Positions 32,665-41,856 of a stretch of 64,000 nucleotides of DNA are shown in pieces. The position numbers were made by a program, and so were the translations under genes. Source of the DNA: JAMXLO01 sp037201625 (GTDB lineage: Bacteria > Pseudomonadota > Alphaproteobacteria > Acetobacterales > Acetobacteraceae); NCBI GenBank assembly GCA_037201625.1, contig JBBCGR010000004.1, forward strand, positions 930,001 to 994,000. The letters run 5' to 3'. Below the pieces are notes generated by a model. That model had not been told where the DNA came from, did no database searches, and saw only the letters and a program-made list of their open reading frames with translations. Position 1 is the stretch's first letter; every line of letters starts with the position of its first letter.

Positions 32665-32994
32665 GCCTTCTCCAATCGCTGTCTGCGTTGATCGGCCCTG
32701 GCTGGGGCAATAGCGTCCCGGTATTTTGCTGTCCAATGGATTAAATCTCTTTGGATGATCGAACTCTCCATTGGAGCGAACGCGCACAGCATTGGCCGGG
32801 CTTCTGGCACGCGGCGGTACTCCCCGCGGCGCGTGCCGCACGCCCGCCTCGTGTTGCGCCCGGTATGCGATCGTCGAATACTGTCACCGCGACGCCCTCG
32901 GGCGGCGAAGCGGGTTCGCCGCCCTCGTCGATGACGACGCGGCGCTTCGAGGACCCGACGACGGCCCGAGACCCAGGCCCATGGAGGAAGATCG
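32665..32994. other. Divergent promoter region between katG and the dienelactone hydrolase gene
   Basis: 330 bases without a credible gene. An AT-richer island at 32720-32780 stands out in the GC-rich surroundings, probably containing the katG promoter and the inverted repeat annotated separately. No OxyR consensus could be matched. Confidence 0.5.
32732..32775. promoter_or_regulatory. Inverted repeat TCCAATGGA / TCCATTGGA upstream of katG
   Basis: Nine-base half-sites at 32732-32740 and 32767-32775 are exact inverted complements with centres 35 bases apart, flanking an AT-rich core with a small dyad GATTAAATC. This is a plausible operator for katG or the divergent gene. No regulator is encoded next to it. 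Confidence 0.4.
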
Positions 32995-33753
32995 ATGTCA
33001 TTCTACCGAGGCATGACCTGCGAGAACGTGACCATCACCGGCGACAAGGGAACGCCGATCACGGCGTACGTCGCCAGGCCATCCGGCGCGGGCCCCTTTC
33101 CGGGAGTCGTGCTCATTCACCATTTGCCCGGCTGGAGCGAACTCTACATTGAGTCGACGCGCCGGTTCGCGCATCACGGCTATCTGGCGATCTGTGCCAA
33201 CCTGTACGAGCGTGAGGGTGGCGGCAGCGACGGCAATCCTGACGACGTCGCCGCCAAGGTTCGCGCCGAGGGCGGCATCGCTGACTCGCAGATGGTGGGC
33301 GATACCGAGGCGGCGGTGAAATGGATGCGCGCGCAGCCCGACCACAACGGCAAGGTCGGTCTGTTCGGTTCCTGCTCGGGTGGCCGGCATGCCTTCATCT
33401 ATGCCTGCCAGAAGAAGGATGTGGATGCCTGCGTCGAGTTGTGGGGCGGCCGCGTGGTGATGGGCAAGGACGAGCTCAATCCCAAGACGCCCGTGGCACC
33501 GATCGACATGACGAAGGATCTCTCGTGCCCGCTGCTCGGCTTGTTCGGCAACGACGATCGCGCGCCGAGCCCGGAGCAGGTGGACCAGCACGAGGCCGAA
33601 CTCAAGCGGCTCGGCAAGACCTACGAGTTCCACCGCTACGACGGCGCTGGCCATGGCTTCTTCTACTGGCACCGGCCGCTGTACCGGCCGGAGCAGGCGA
33701 TGGACGGCTGGAGCAAGGTGTTCGCCTTCTTCGGCAAGCAACTGGCGAAGTAG
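32995..33753 (+). CDS. Dienelactone hydrolase-family protein
   Basis: The 252-residue alpha/beta hydrolase has the nucleophile elbow GSCSGGRHA with Cys127, as in true dienelactone hydrolases, Asp in LFGNDDRAPS and His in YDGAGHGFF. An oxyanion region IHHLPGWSE is near residue 41. GAGGAAG precedes ATG 32995. In other species such genes neighbour DUF6295 genes, as here. The substrate is unknown and no other aromatic-degradation gene is nearby. Confidence 0.9.
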   Translation: MSFYRGMTCENVTITGDKGTPITAYVARPSGAGPFPGVVLIHHLPGWSELYIESTRRFAHHGYLAICANLYEREGGGSDGNPDDVAAKVRAEGGIADSQMVGDTEAAVKWMRAQPDHNGKVGLFGSCSGGRHAFIYACQKKDVDACVELWGGRVVMGKDELNPKTPVAPIDMTKDLSCPLLGLFGNDDRAPSPEQVDQHEAELKRLGKTYEFHRYDGAGHGFFYWHRPLYRPEQAMDGWSKVFAFFGKQLAK

Positions 33754-33764
33754 GAGGCTCGGAC

Positions 33765-34070
33765 ATGTGCACCTCGATCATCGAGATCGCACGCGCGGAG
33801 GGCATGGCGAAACGCGGGGATGCATGGTTCCCGCTATCGCAGGCGGTGGTCGCCTACGACCACGCGCGGCACGCGCCGCTGGGCGATGTCATCACGCTCG
33901 ACTTCATCAACACGGATCTTGACCCGGGCGCGCGGGCAGGGATCGAGCTGACGCTGGAGACGGCCAAGGAACTGCGGGCCGCGCTCGACCGGGCGATCGC
34001 CGCCGCGGACTATGAGGAGGCGGAGGTGCGCGGCAAGGGCGGCAAACTCAGCCTCGTTCGCGCGGCTTGA
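33765..34070 (+). CDS. DUF6295-like small protein
   Basis: The 101-residue protein starts at ATG 33765, 11 bases after the hydrolase stop (TAGGAGG overlap as ribosome site). It opens MCTSIIEIARAEGMAKRGDAWFPL and has VAYDHARHAPLGDVITLDFIN, matching small proteins annotated DUF6295 that accompany dienelactone hydrolase-like genes. Early Cys and several His could bind metal, but no activity is known. Confidence 0.75.
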   Translation: MCTSIIEIARAEGMAKRGDAWFPLSQAVVAYDHARHAPLGDVITLDFINTDLDPGARAGIELTLETAKELRAALDRAIAAADYEEAEVRGKGGKLSLVRAA

Positions 34071-34232
34071 CGAGCGGGCCGCGCGCCTGGCCGGGGTGCT
34101 GAGCGGGGGCTCGATCATGCCCGAGCGTCGGGCTGCCGCGCCGCGATGGAGCGACCGGCGCGCGGCCCGACCTCGAGTGTGGTGGCGCTACCCGGTCATC
34201 CGTGCCACCGCGATCGGAGGCATGGCCGCACG

Positions 34233-35078
34233 ATGATCGATCTGTCGCCTCTGCTGCGTACTCCAGGCGGCCATACGATTGCCTATACTGATCCGGCGTT
34301 CCCCGCGCAGCCTCTGCTGCTGCATAGCGCGCGTCCGCAGCGCTGCGATGCCGACACCCCGATCGTGATCGTCCACCATGGCGTCGGCCGCAACGGCCGC
34401 GACTATCGCGATTACTGGCTGCGGCTGGTGGATGCGATCGGCGTCCTCGCGATCGCCGTCGAGTTCACCGAACAGAATTTCCCCGATTATCTCTGGTACC
34501 ATTTCGGCAACCGGCACGACGAGGCCGGCAAGCCGAACCCGCGCGAGCGGTGGACCTACGGCATCGACGAACGGCTGTTCGCCGCATTGCGCGACCAGGG
34601 CCTGACGCGGCAGGAGCGCTACGGCCTGTTCGGCCATTCCGCCGGCGGGCAGTTCGTCCACCGCATGCTATCGTTCGGCTATCGCGAGCGTGTCGCGGTG
34701 GCGGTCAGTGCGAACGCCGGCACCTACGCGATGCCGACGCTGGAGATTGCATGGCCGTTCGGTCTCGGCGAGACTGAGATCGATGCTGACACGTTGCGCC
34801 CGCTGCTCGAATTCCCCATCACCGTGATGACCGGCACGAACGATATCAAGACCACGGGCCGCTATTTCCCGAAAGGACCACGCTCCATGCGCCAGGGCGC
34901 GACGCGGCATGAACGTGCGCACAGCTACGTCCAGGCTGGCCATGCGGCCGCTGAGACACTGGGCACGCGCTGTGCGTGGACGGTGATCGATGTGCCCGAC
35001 GTGGGCCATGACGGCGAGCGGATGTCGATCGCCGCCGCGCCCGTCATCGCCGCCGCTCTGCACGGTCCCCGCGCATGA
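34233..35078 (+). CDS. Alpha/beta hydrolase (PHB-depolymerase/esterase-like)
   Basis: The 281-residue protein has VIVHHGVGRNGRDYRDYW (oxyanion region near residue 45), the nucleophile elbow FGHSAGGQF with Ser136, a candidate Asp in TGTNDIKTT and a C-terminal His in VPDVGHDGERM. No signal peptide is evident from ATG 34233, and the possible upstream extension to 34146 is arginine-rich and not family-like. It overlaps the following binding-protein gene by four bases (ATGA), so it belongs to the 34.2-39.6 kb operon. Confidence 0.85.
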   Translation: MIDLSPLLRTPGGHTIAYTDPAFPAQPLLLHSARPQRCDADTPIVIVHHGVGRNGRDYRDYWLRLVDAIGVLAIAVEFTEQNFPDYLWYHFGNRHDEAGKPNPRERWTYGIDERLFAALRDQGLTRQERYGLFGHSAGGQFVHRMLSFGYRERVAVAVSANAGTYAMPTLEIAWPFGLGETEIDADTLRPLLEFPITVMTGTNDIKTTGRYFPKGPRSMRQGATRHERAHSYVQAGHAAAETLGTRCAWTVIDVPDVGHDGERMSIAAAPVIAAALHGPRA

Positions 35079-36649
35079 TCCGTCGCCGCCACCTGCTGGC
35101 CTCGGCTGCCGCACTCGCCGCGCCGCGCGTGTCGCGGGCGCAGAACCTGCGCGTGCTGAAATACATCCCGCAGGCGGACCTCGCGACGCTGGATCCGCAT
35201 TTCACCACCGCCTCCGTCACGCGCGAGCACGGGTTCCTGGTGTTCGACACGCTGTACGGCATGGACAACACCTGGCAGGCGCAGCCCCAGATGGTTGCCG
35301 GCCACACCGTCAGCGACGATGGGAAGTTATGGGAACTGACGCTGCGCGACGGGCTGCTGTTCCACGACGGAACGCCGGTTCTGGCGCGCGACTGTGTCGC
35401 CAGCATCAAGCGCTGGGGCCAGCGCGATTCGTTCGGCGCGGTGATGCTGTCGCGCACCGATGAGATCACGGCGCCCAGCGACAAGGTCATCCGGCTGCGG
35501 CTGAACAAGCGCTTCGCGCTGGTGCCGGACGCGCTCGCGGTGATCATCAGCGTGGCGGTGATCATGCCGGAGCGCCTGGCCAACACCGACCCGTACAAGC
35601 AGGTCACCGAGATGGTGGGCAGCGGCCCCTATCGTTTCGTCACCGGCGAGCGCGTGCCTGGATCGCGCGTGGTGTATGAGCGGTTCGACGGCTACCGGCC
35701 GCGCGAGGGCGGCAAGCCCGAATTCGGCTCCGGCCCCAAGGTTGCGAACTTCGACCGCGTGGAGTGGACCGTGGTGCCGGATCCGGCCACGGCGGCAGCG
35801 GCGCTCACCTCGGGCGAGTTCGACTGGTGGGAGAACCCGACGATCGACCTCGTGCCGGCGCTGCGTCGCGCCAAGGATGTGACGGTCGTGGTGAAGGACC
35901 GCAGCGCGCAGAACGCCATCATGCGGTTCAACATGCTGTACCCGCCGTTCGACAACGCCGCGATCCGTCGTGTCGTGATCTCGGCGATCGACCAGCAGGA
36001 TTTCATGCATGCGGTCGCCGGTGCTGCGCCGGACCTGATGGTGCCGAAGAAGGCCGGATTGTTCGTGCCCGGCACACCGATGGCGAGCGATGTCGGCGTT
36101 GAGGTCATGCAGGGCCCGAAGGACCCTGCGGCGCTGCGCCGGCAGCTTGCCGAGGCCGGCTACAAGGGCGAACGCATCGTCGTGCTGGTCGCCACCGACT
36201 TCCCCTCGCAGAACGCCATCGGCCAGGTCGGCGTCGACCTGCTGCGCCGCATCGGCTTCAATGTGGACGCGCAGTCCATGGATTGGGGCACGGTGCAGCA
36301 GCGCCGCGCCAGCAAGGAGCCGATCGACAAGGGCGGCTGGAACGCCTTCTTCACCTTCCAGACCAGCACTCAGAACATCACGCCGGCAGCGGCTACCGCG
36401 CTGCGCTCCGACGGCAAGGGCTGGTACGGCTGGCCCACCGATCCCGAGATGGAACGACTGCGCGAGGCCTGGTTCGACGCGCCCGACCTCGCCGCGCAGC
36501 AGGCGATCAGCCGCGACATGCAGATCGCGTTCTGGCGCAACCCGACCTGGGCGCCGCTTGGCATGCTGTTCCAGCCGACGGCGTACCGCACCGGCCTGAC
36601 CGACATCCGCGAAGGGCTGCCGCAATTCTACGGGGTTCGCCGCGTCTGA
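35075..36649 (+). CDS. ABC transporter substrate-binding protein, family 5
   Basis: The 524-residue periplasmic binding protein has an N-terminal RRRHLLASAAALAAP signal that looks Tat-like, with likely cleavage after SRAQ. The SBP_bac_5 pattern follows: KYIPQADLATLDPHFTT, VFDTLYGMD, LTLRDGLLFHDGTPVLARDC, MVGSGPYRFV, and C-terminal NPTWAPLGMLFQPTAY. It is a close paralogue of the next gene. No permease or ATPase is nearby; the nearest matching machinery without a binding protein is at 20.3-24.2 kb. The ligand is unknown. Confidence 0.92.
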   Translation: MIRRRHLLASAAALAAPRVSRAQNLRVLKYIPQADLATLDPHFTTASVTREHGFLVFDTLYGMDNTWQAQPQMVAGHTVSDDGKLWELTLRDGLLFHDGTPVLARDCVASIKRWGQRDSFGAVMLSRTDEITAPSDKVIRLRLNKRFALVPDALAVIISVAVIMPERLANTDPYKQVTEMVGSGPYRFVTGERVPGSRVVYERFDGYRPREGGKPEFGSGPKVANFDRVEWTVVPDPATAAAALTSGEFDWWENPTIDLVPALRRAKDVTVVVKDRSAQNAIMRFNMLYPPFDNAAIRRVVISAIDQQDFMHAVAGAAPDLMVPKKAGLFVPGTPMASDVGVEVMQGPKDPAALRRQLAEAGYKGERIVVLVATDFPSQNAIGQVGVDLLRRIGFNVDAQSMDWGTVQQRRASKEPIDKGGWNAFFTFQTSTQNITPAAATALRSDGKGWYGWPTDPEMERLREAWFDAPDLAAQQAISRDMQIAFWRNPTWAPLGMLFQPTAYRTGLTDIREGLPQFYGVRRV

Positions 36650-36741
36650 TCGGCGCGGGCTCCCGCCGCCTCTGGCCGCAGTCTTGCAAGGTGACGGAGA
36701 CCGTGGTGCCGAATTGGCATCACGAGATGTGCGGAGGGCCC

Positions 36742-38328
36742 ATGCGACGACGTGACGTTCTGCGGTCGACACTGGCGGGAGCGGCCGCGCTGGCGGCGCC
36801 GAACATCGTCAAGGCGCAAGCGGCCCGGGTGCTGCGGTTCCTGCCGCAGGCGGACCTCGCGACGCTCGATCCGGTGTGGACCACCGCCGATGTCACGCGC
36901 AACCACGCGCATCTGGTGTTCGACACGCTGTACGGCCAGGACAACAGCTTCCAGCCGCAGCCGCAGATGGCCGCCGGCCATGTGGTCAGCGCCGACAAGA
37001 CGCAGTGGGACATCACGCTGCGCCCGGGGCTGAAATTCCATGACGGCACGCCGGTGCTGGCGCGCGACTGCGTTGCCAGCATCCAGCGCTGGTGGCAGCG
37101 CGACGGTTTCGGCGGCGTACTGCGCGCCGCGACCGACGAAGTGTCGGCACCCTCCGACACGGTGATCCGCTTCCGGCTGAAGAAGCCGTTCCCGCTGTTA
37201 GCGGACGCGCTCGCGGTCACCTCCAACATGTGCGCCATCATGCCGGAGCGGCTAGCGCAGACCGACGCGATGAAGCAGGTCACCGACATGGTCGGCTCCG
37301 GCCCGTATCGTTTCATCGCCGCCGAGCGGGTAACCGGATCGCGTGTCGCCTATGAGCGGTTCGCCGGCTATGTGCCACGGGACAGCGGGCCAGCCGAGAT
37401 GACCGCCGGCCCCAAGGTGGCGCAGTTCGACCGGGTGGAGTGGACCGTGGTGCCCGACCCGGCGACCAAGGCTGCGGCGATGCGCGCCGGCGAGTTCGAC
37501 TGGTGGGAAAATCCGACCATCGACCTGCTGGGGACGCTGAAGGGCATGCCGGCACTGACGACGGTGGTGAAGGACCATTCCGGTGCCACCGGCATCATGC
37601 GGTTCAACTGCCTGCATCCACCGTTCGACAGCGCGGCGATCCGCCGCATCGTGGTCTCGGCGATCGACCAGCACGAGTTCATGGAGGCGGTGGCGGGTGC
37701 CGCGCCGGAACTGATCCGCACCGGCATGGGGCTCTTCGTGCCCGGCACGCCGCTGGCCAGCACCGTCGGCATCGACCTGATGCAGGGGCCGAAGGACCCG
37801 GCGAAGCTGAAGGCGGAACTGGCCGCGGCTGGCTACAAGGGCGAGCGCATCGTTCTGCTGGCGGCGTCCGACTATCCGGTGATCTCGGCGCTGGCGATGG
37901 TGGGCGGCGACCTGCTGCGGCGGATCGGCTTCAACGTGGACTACCAGTCGCTCGACTGGGGCACCGTGGTGCAGCGCCGCGCCAGCCGCGAGCCGATCGA
38001 CAAGGGCGGCTGGAACATCTTCTTCACCACCGGCGGTGGCACGGGCAACGTCTCGCCGGCCTCGCTCACGGTGATCCGCGCCAATCCCGCCACCGCCTGG
38101 TTCGGCTGGCCCGACAATCCGCGGCTGGAGAAGGCGCGGCTCGCCTGGTACGAGGCGCCCGATCTCGCGGCCCAGAAGGCGCTGTGCGGCGAAATGCAGG
38201 CGGCGCTGTTCGAAAGCCCGACCTACGCGCCGCTCGGGCTGTTCTACCAGCCGACGACGTTCCGCTCCGACCTCAAGGATGTGCCGGAGGGGATTCCCCA
38301 GTTCTACCGCGTGCGCCGGTCCGCCTGA
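36742..38328 (+). CDS. ABC transporter substrate-binding protein, family 5 (second paralogue)
   Basis: The 528-residue protein starts at ATG 36742 with GCGGAGGG upstream. The signal is MRRRDVLRSTLAGAAALAAP, twin-arginine in style, with likely cleavage after VKAQ. It shares long stretches with its neighbour: LRFLPQADLATLDPVWTT, DGTPVLARDCVASIQRW, FDWWENPTIDL and EPIDKGGWN. The two arose by tandem duplication and divergence. The stop overlaps the next start (TGATG at 38326-38330). Confidence 0.92.
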   Translation: MRRRDVLRSTLAGAAALAAPNIVKAQAARVLRFLPQADLATLDPVWTTADVTRNHAHLVFDTLYGQDNSFQPQPQMAAGHVVSADKTQWDITLRPGLKFHDGTPVLARDCVASIQRWWQRDGFGGVLRAATDEVSAPSDTVIRFRLKKPFPLLADALAVTSNMCAIMPERLAQTDAMKQVTDMVGSGPYRFIAAERVTGSRVAYERFAGYVPRDSGPAEMTAGPKVAQFDRVEWTVVPDPATKAAAMRAGEFDWWENPTIDLLGTLKGMPALTTVVKDHSGATGIMRFNCLHPPFDSAAIRRIVVSAIDQHEFMEAVAGAAPELIRTGMGLFVPGTPLASTVGIDLMQGPKDPAKLKAELAAAGYKGERIVLLAASDYPVISALAMVGGDLLRRIGFNVDYQSLDWGTVVQRRASREPIDKGGWNIFFTTGGGTGNVSPASLTVIRANPATAWFGWPDNPRLEKARLAWYEAPDLAAQKALCGEMQAALFESPTYAPLGLFYQPTTFRSDLKDVPEGIPQFYRVRRSA

Positions 38329-39584
38329 TGGCGCATGTGGTCGTCATCGGCGCTGGTATCGTCGGCGCCGCCACCGCGGTGGAACTGTTGCGCGACGGTC
38401 ATCGCGTCACCATCGTGGAGCCTGGCGAGCCCGGCGGCGAGCAGGCGGCAAGCTACGGCAACGGCACGCTGCTGAACCCGAGTTCGGTCATCCCGATGTC
38501 GGCGCCCGGGCTGTGGCGCAAGGTGCCGGGCTGGCTCGCCGATCCGCTCGGGCCGCTGGCGATCCGCTGGCGCTACCTGCCGAAGCTGCTGCCCTGGCTG
38601 ACCCGCTTCCTGCGCGCCGGCGCCTCCGAGGCGAAGGTGGCTGCGGTCGCCCGCGCGCTCCGCCCGCTGCTGCTGGACGCGCCCGAGCGGCATCGCCGCC
38701 TGGCGGAGGAGGCCGGGGTCGGCGACCTGATCACCCGCCAGGGCGTGCTGTTCGTATTCCCCACACGGGCCGATTTCGAGGCGGAATCGCTGTCGTGGCG
38801 GCTGCGCCGCGAGAACGGCGTGCGCTGGCTGGAACTCGACGCCGATGAGTTGCGTCAGCGTGAGCCGACGCTGAACCGGCGCTACACCTTCGCACTGCTG
38901 GTCGAGGAGAACGGCCAGTGCCGCGATCCGGGCGCCTATGTCGCAGCACTGGTGCGCCACGCCGTCGCCCAGGGGGCGGCGCTGCATCGCGTCCGGGCGC
39001 TCGGGTTCCGGATCGAGGGCGGCCGGTTGCGCGCGGTGCGGACCGAGAGCGGCGAGGTCGCGGCGGACAAGGCCGTGATCGCGGCCGGCGCCTGGTCGCA
39101 CGCGCTGGCCGCCGAGGCGGGCGATCGCGTGCCGCTGGAGACCGAGCGCGGCTACCACGCGGTGATCACCGCTCCGGGCATCGCTCCGCGCTATCCGGTG
39201 ATGCCGAGTGACGGCAAGATGGCCTGTGTGATGACGCCGCAGGGGCTGCGGCTGGCCGGTCAAGTGGAACTGGCCGGGCTCGACGCCGCGCCGAACTGGC
39301 AGCGCGCCAAGGTCTTGCGCGACTATGCCCGCAAGGTCTTCCCCGATCTGCCGGCGGACCTGCCCGACGGGAAAGTGAAGGTGTGGATGGGGCACCGGCC
39401 GTCGACGCCTGACGGGTTGCCATGCATCGGGCCGGCGAGCGGCTGTCCCGATGTGGTGTATGCGTTCGGACACGGCCATGTGGGGTTGACCGCAGGTGCC
39501 GCGACGGCGCGGCTGGTGGCCGATTTGCTCGGGGGCAGGGCGCCGGCGATCGACCTGTCGCCTTACGCCGCGGCCAGGTTCTGA
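38328..39584 (+). CDS. FAD-dependent D-amino-acid dehydrogenase-like oxidoreductase (DadA-like)
   Basis: The 418-residue DAO-fold protein has the FAD motif VVVIGAGIVGAATAVELL at the N-terminus, then SYGNGTLLNPSSVIPMSAPG, VIAAGAWSHAL, and a C-terminal MGHRPSTPDGLPCIGP with GHGHVGLTAGAAT. This layout is typical of DadA-like enzymes that oxidise D-amino acids or related imines and amines. One-base overlap with the preceding binding-protein gene implies co-translation. That suggests that the imported ligand contains a D-amino acid or opine-like amine; this is inference. Confidence 0.88.
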   Translation: MAHVVVIGAGIVGAATAVELLRDGHRVTIVEPGEPGGEQAASYGNGTLLNPSSVIPMSAPGLWRKVPGWLADPLGPLAIRWRYLPKLLPWLTRFLRAGASEAKVAAVARALRPLLLDAPERHRRLAEEAGVGDLITRQGVLFVFPTRADFEAESLSWRLRRENGVRWLELDADELRQREPTLNRRYTFALLVEENGQCRDPGAYVAALVRHAVAQGAALHRVRALGFRIEGGRLRAVRTESGEVAADKAVIAAGAWSHALAAEAGDRVPLETERGYHAVITAPGIAPRYPVMPSDGKMACVMTPQGLRLAGQVELAGLDAAPNWQRAKVLRDYARKVFPDLPADLPDGKVKVWMGHRPSTPDGLPCIGPASGCPDVVYAFGHGHVGLTAGAATARLVADLLGGRAPAIDLSPYAAARF

Positions 39585-39612
39585 TCGCCGTCCATTTCGG
39601 GTCGCTTGCGGG

Positions 39613-40590
39613 TCAGACGTAGACCTGCCGGTGCAGCATGTTGCGCCGGCGGAGGAAACTCACGCCACGGCGCAGCCAGGGGCCGACGATCGGCAACAGC
39701 ACCCCCCCGGCGCGCAACAGCGGGCGCCATATCCTGCCAGAGAAACGAAGCTGGTAGCCAAGCGGTTCGAGGTCCTGATAAAGACACGCTTCGATGGCGA
39801 AACACTCCAACGCACTCAGCCGATGGCGCCAGACTCCCAGGTCGTCGCTTGACATTGGCTTGCCCAGCTTGCCATGGATGTGCCTCTCGCGCGCCGGGAC
39901 CAATGTCGTCAGGTGCTGCCAGTCGAGCATCGCGGGCTCGAACTTTTCGCCGAGGAAGGCGCAGATTTGCTGGATCGTTTCCTGCGGGCCGCGAACCAGG
40001 TCCTCGTATCGCACGTCGAGGATCTGCCGCGAGAGTTCCGATGCCTGGTATTCGCGCCGCTTGGCCATGGCGAGCGTCCACTCGAATTTCGCGCGCTCGT
40101 GATACCGGTCCCAATCAACATCGATGCGCGAGATCGCCACATCCCGGCCATCGCGGATCAGATGGATGAACTTCGCACCCGGGTACAGCGTCGCCAGTTG
40201 CGGCACGATCTCGAAATAGATGGGCGTCTTGTCGCCGGACCGCGACTTGCCCGCACGCTCGAGTTGCCGGCGGTAGACCAGGTCGATGACGGCGGCGAGA
40301 TCGGGGTGCGGCAGCCTCGCGGCCATGGCGGCGAGGTCTTCCGCGGAAATTTCCATATCCGGCCAGCGATAATCCGCGGTCATGATGGCCACCGCCCGCG
40401 CGACCTGCGCCGGGTTCAGCCTGCCGCTGAGCGGCAATTCACGGACCAGGGGACGGATGAAGCGCGTCTCGGGCGGGATGTGCAGGCGGGAATGTCCCGC
40501 CAGGATCAGGCGCAGCAGCGTGGTGCCGGAGCGGCCGGCGCCGATGATGAAGAACGGCGTGTTGTCCTGCGTCGGCCGCGGTTGCGTCAC
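39613..40590 (-). CDS. Sulfotransferase family protein
   Basis: The protein has the PAPS 5'-phosphosulfate loop FFIIGAGRSGTTLLRLIL near the N-terminus and the 3'-phosphate motif FIHLIRDGRDVAISR in the middle, with VRYEDLVRGPQETI downstream. GTG 40590 is preferred. An alternative start at 40695 would add a basic leader and overlap the divergent gene by 34 bases. The last 40 residues include WRPLLRAGGVLLPIV, possibly membrane-associated. It likely sulfates a glycan or lipid. A seven-C run at 39702-39708 within the gene keeps frame. Confidence 0.87.
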   Translation of the reverse strand: MTQPRPTQDNTPFFIIGAGRSGTTLLRLILAGHSRLHIPPETRFIRPLVRELPLSGRLNPAQVARAVAIMTADYRWPDMEISAEDLAAMAARLPHPDLAAVIDLVYRRQLERAGKSRSGDKTPIYFEIVPQLATLYPGAKFIHLIRDGRDVAISRIDVDWDRYHERAKFEWTLAMAKRREYQASELSRQILDVRYEDLVRGPQETIQQICAFLGEKFEPAMLDWQHLTTLVPARERHIHGKLGKPMSSDDLGVWRHRLSALECFAIEACLYQDLEPLGYQLRFSGRIWRPLLRAGGVLLPIVGPWLRRGVSFLRRRNMLHRQVYV

Positions 40591-40661
40591 GGCACGGGAC
40601 GATACCGGGGGGCTGCGGCGCTGACAACGATCGGCGGGCACTCCCGGCCGCGGGCGTCGCG

Positions 40662-41849
40662 ATGAGGGAACACGCGGGCATCGACGCGCCGCCATCCCCC
40701 ACGCGCGAGGCCGGTACCGTGCCGCCGGCCGAACGCCGCCCGCGACAGGAGCTGCCGCGCTTCGAACTCACCACGTGGAACGACCTTGCGGCGTTGCGTG
40801 CCATGTGGTGCGAACTCGAACAGCGGGCCGTGCCGGACATCTTCCTGTCGTGGGACTGGGTCGGCTGCTGGATCGCGGAGGTGGGGCGCGATCCAGCGGT
40901 CCTGGTCGGCCGGGCCGGCGGGCGTATCGTGTTGCTTGCTCTGCTGCTGCCCTACCGGAGGCGCGATCTCCTGCCGTTCGCCATCCAGGGCCTGCAACTC
41001 CACATGACCGGTGACGGGGCGCAGGACGTCATCACGATCGAATATAACGGCTTCCTGGTGGATGCCGGCTGGGCGGGCACGATCGAGGCCGACGCCGTCG
41101 CCTATCTGCTCAGCGGAGTCGCGGTCGAGGGCCACAGGCGCGACGAGTTGCATCTGAAGAACGTGCCCGCCAGCCTCGATGCCTGCATCGAAGCCGCGGG
41201 GCTTCCGCGCAGGGAGCTTCAGCGCAAGCCGTCCTGGCGCATCGACCTGGCTGCGGTGCGTGCGGCAGGCGGTTCCTACCTCGACAGCCTGAGCGCGAAC
41301 ACCCGCCAGCAGATCCGCCGGTCCACCCGGCTGTATGAGAAGCGCGGGCCGGTGAGCGCGGTGCGTGCGCGTAGCGTGCCGGAGGCGCTGGATTTCCTCG
41401 ACGGGCTCAGCGAACTTCACCAGCGCTACTGGACCGGCCGCGGCGAGCCCGGCGCATTCGTCTATCCGTTCTTCGTGCAGTTCCAGCGGCGCGTGATCGA
41501 GACCTGCGTGCCGCGCGGAACCGTCGAACTGGTGCGGATCACGGCCGGCACCGATGTCATCGGCTATGTCTACAATCTGATATACCGAGGCCATGTCTAC
41601 GCCTACCAGACGGGCATCCACTACGAGGACGATGCACGCCTGAAGCCGGGTCTGATGAGCCACTGCCTGTGCATCGAGCGCCACCTCCAGGAGGGCGGCA
41701 CGGTGTATGACTTCATGGCGGGCGACGCGCGCTACAAGGCCAGTCTGGGCAAGCGCGGTCCCGACATGCTGTACCTGCTGATGCAGCGCCGGACCTGGCC
41801 GCTGCGGCTCGAGGCTGTGCTGCGGCACGCCAGGCAGTGGGTGCGCTGA
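40662..41849 (+). CDS. CelD/BcsL-like GNAT-family acyltransferase
   Basis: The 395-residue protein matches the CelD-type GNAT family found near polysaccharide genes: FLSWDWVGCWIAEVG (near residue 61), LDSLSANTRQQIRRSTRLYEKRG (near 207), YWTGRGEPGAF and a terminal acetyl-CoA-binding-type region with YDFMAGDARYKASLG. These proteins are thought to acylate exopolysaccharide or cellulose-linked sugars. The first 30 residues are proline- and arginine-rich and may not be translated. It lies between a divergent sulfotransferase and a convergent nucleotide-sugar epimerase, suggesting glycan decoration. Confidence 0.83.
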   Translation: MREHAGIDAPPSPTREAGTVPPAERRPRQELPRFELTTWNDLAALRAMWCELEQRAVPDIFLSWDWVGCWIAEVGRDPAVLVGRAGGRIVLLALLLPYRRRDLLPFAIQGLQLHMTGDGAQDVITIEYNGFLVDAGWAGTIEADAVAYLLSGVAVEGHRRDELHLKNVPASLDACIEAAGLPRRELQRKPSWRIDLAAVRAAGGSYLDSLSANTRQQIRRSTRLYEKRGPVSAVRARSVPEALDFLDGLSELHQRYWTGRGEPGAFVYPFFVQFQRRVIETCVPRGTVELVRITAGTDVIGYVYNLIYRGHVYAYQTGIHYEDDARLKPGLMSHCLCIERHLQEGGTVYDFMAGDARYKASLGKRGPDMLYLLMQRRTWPLRLEAVLRHARQWVR

Positions 41850-41856
41850 GCGACGC

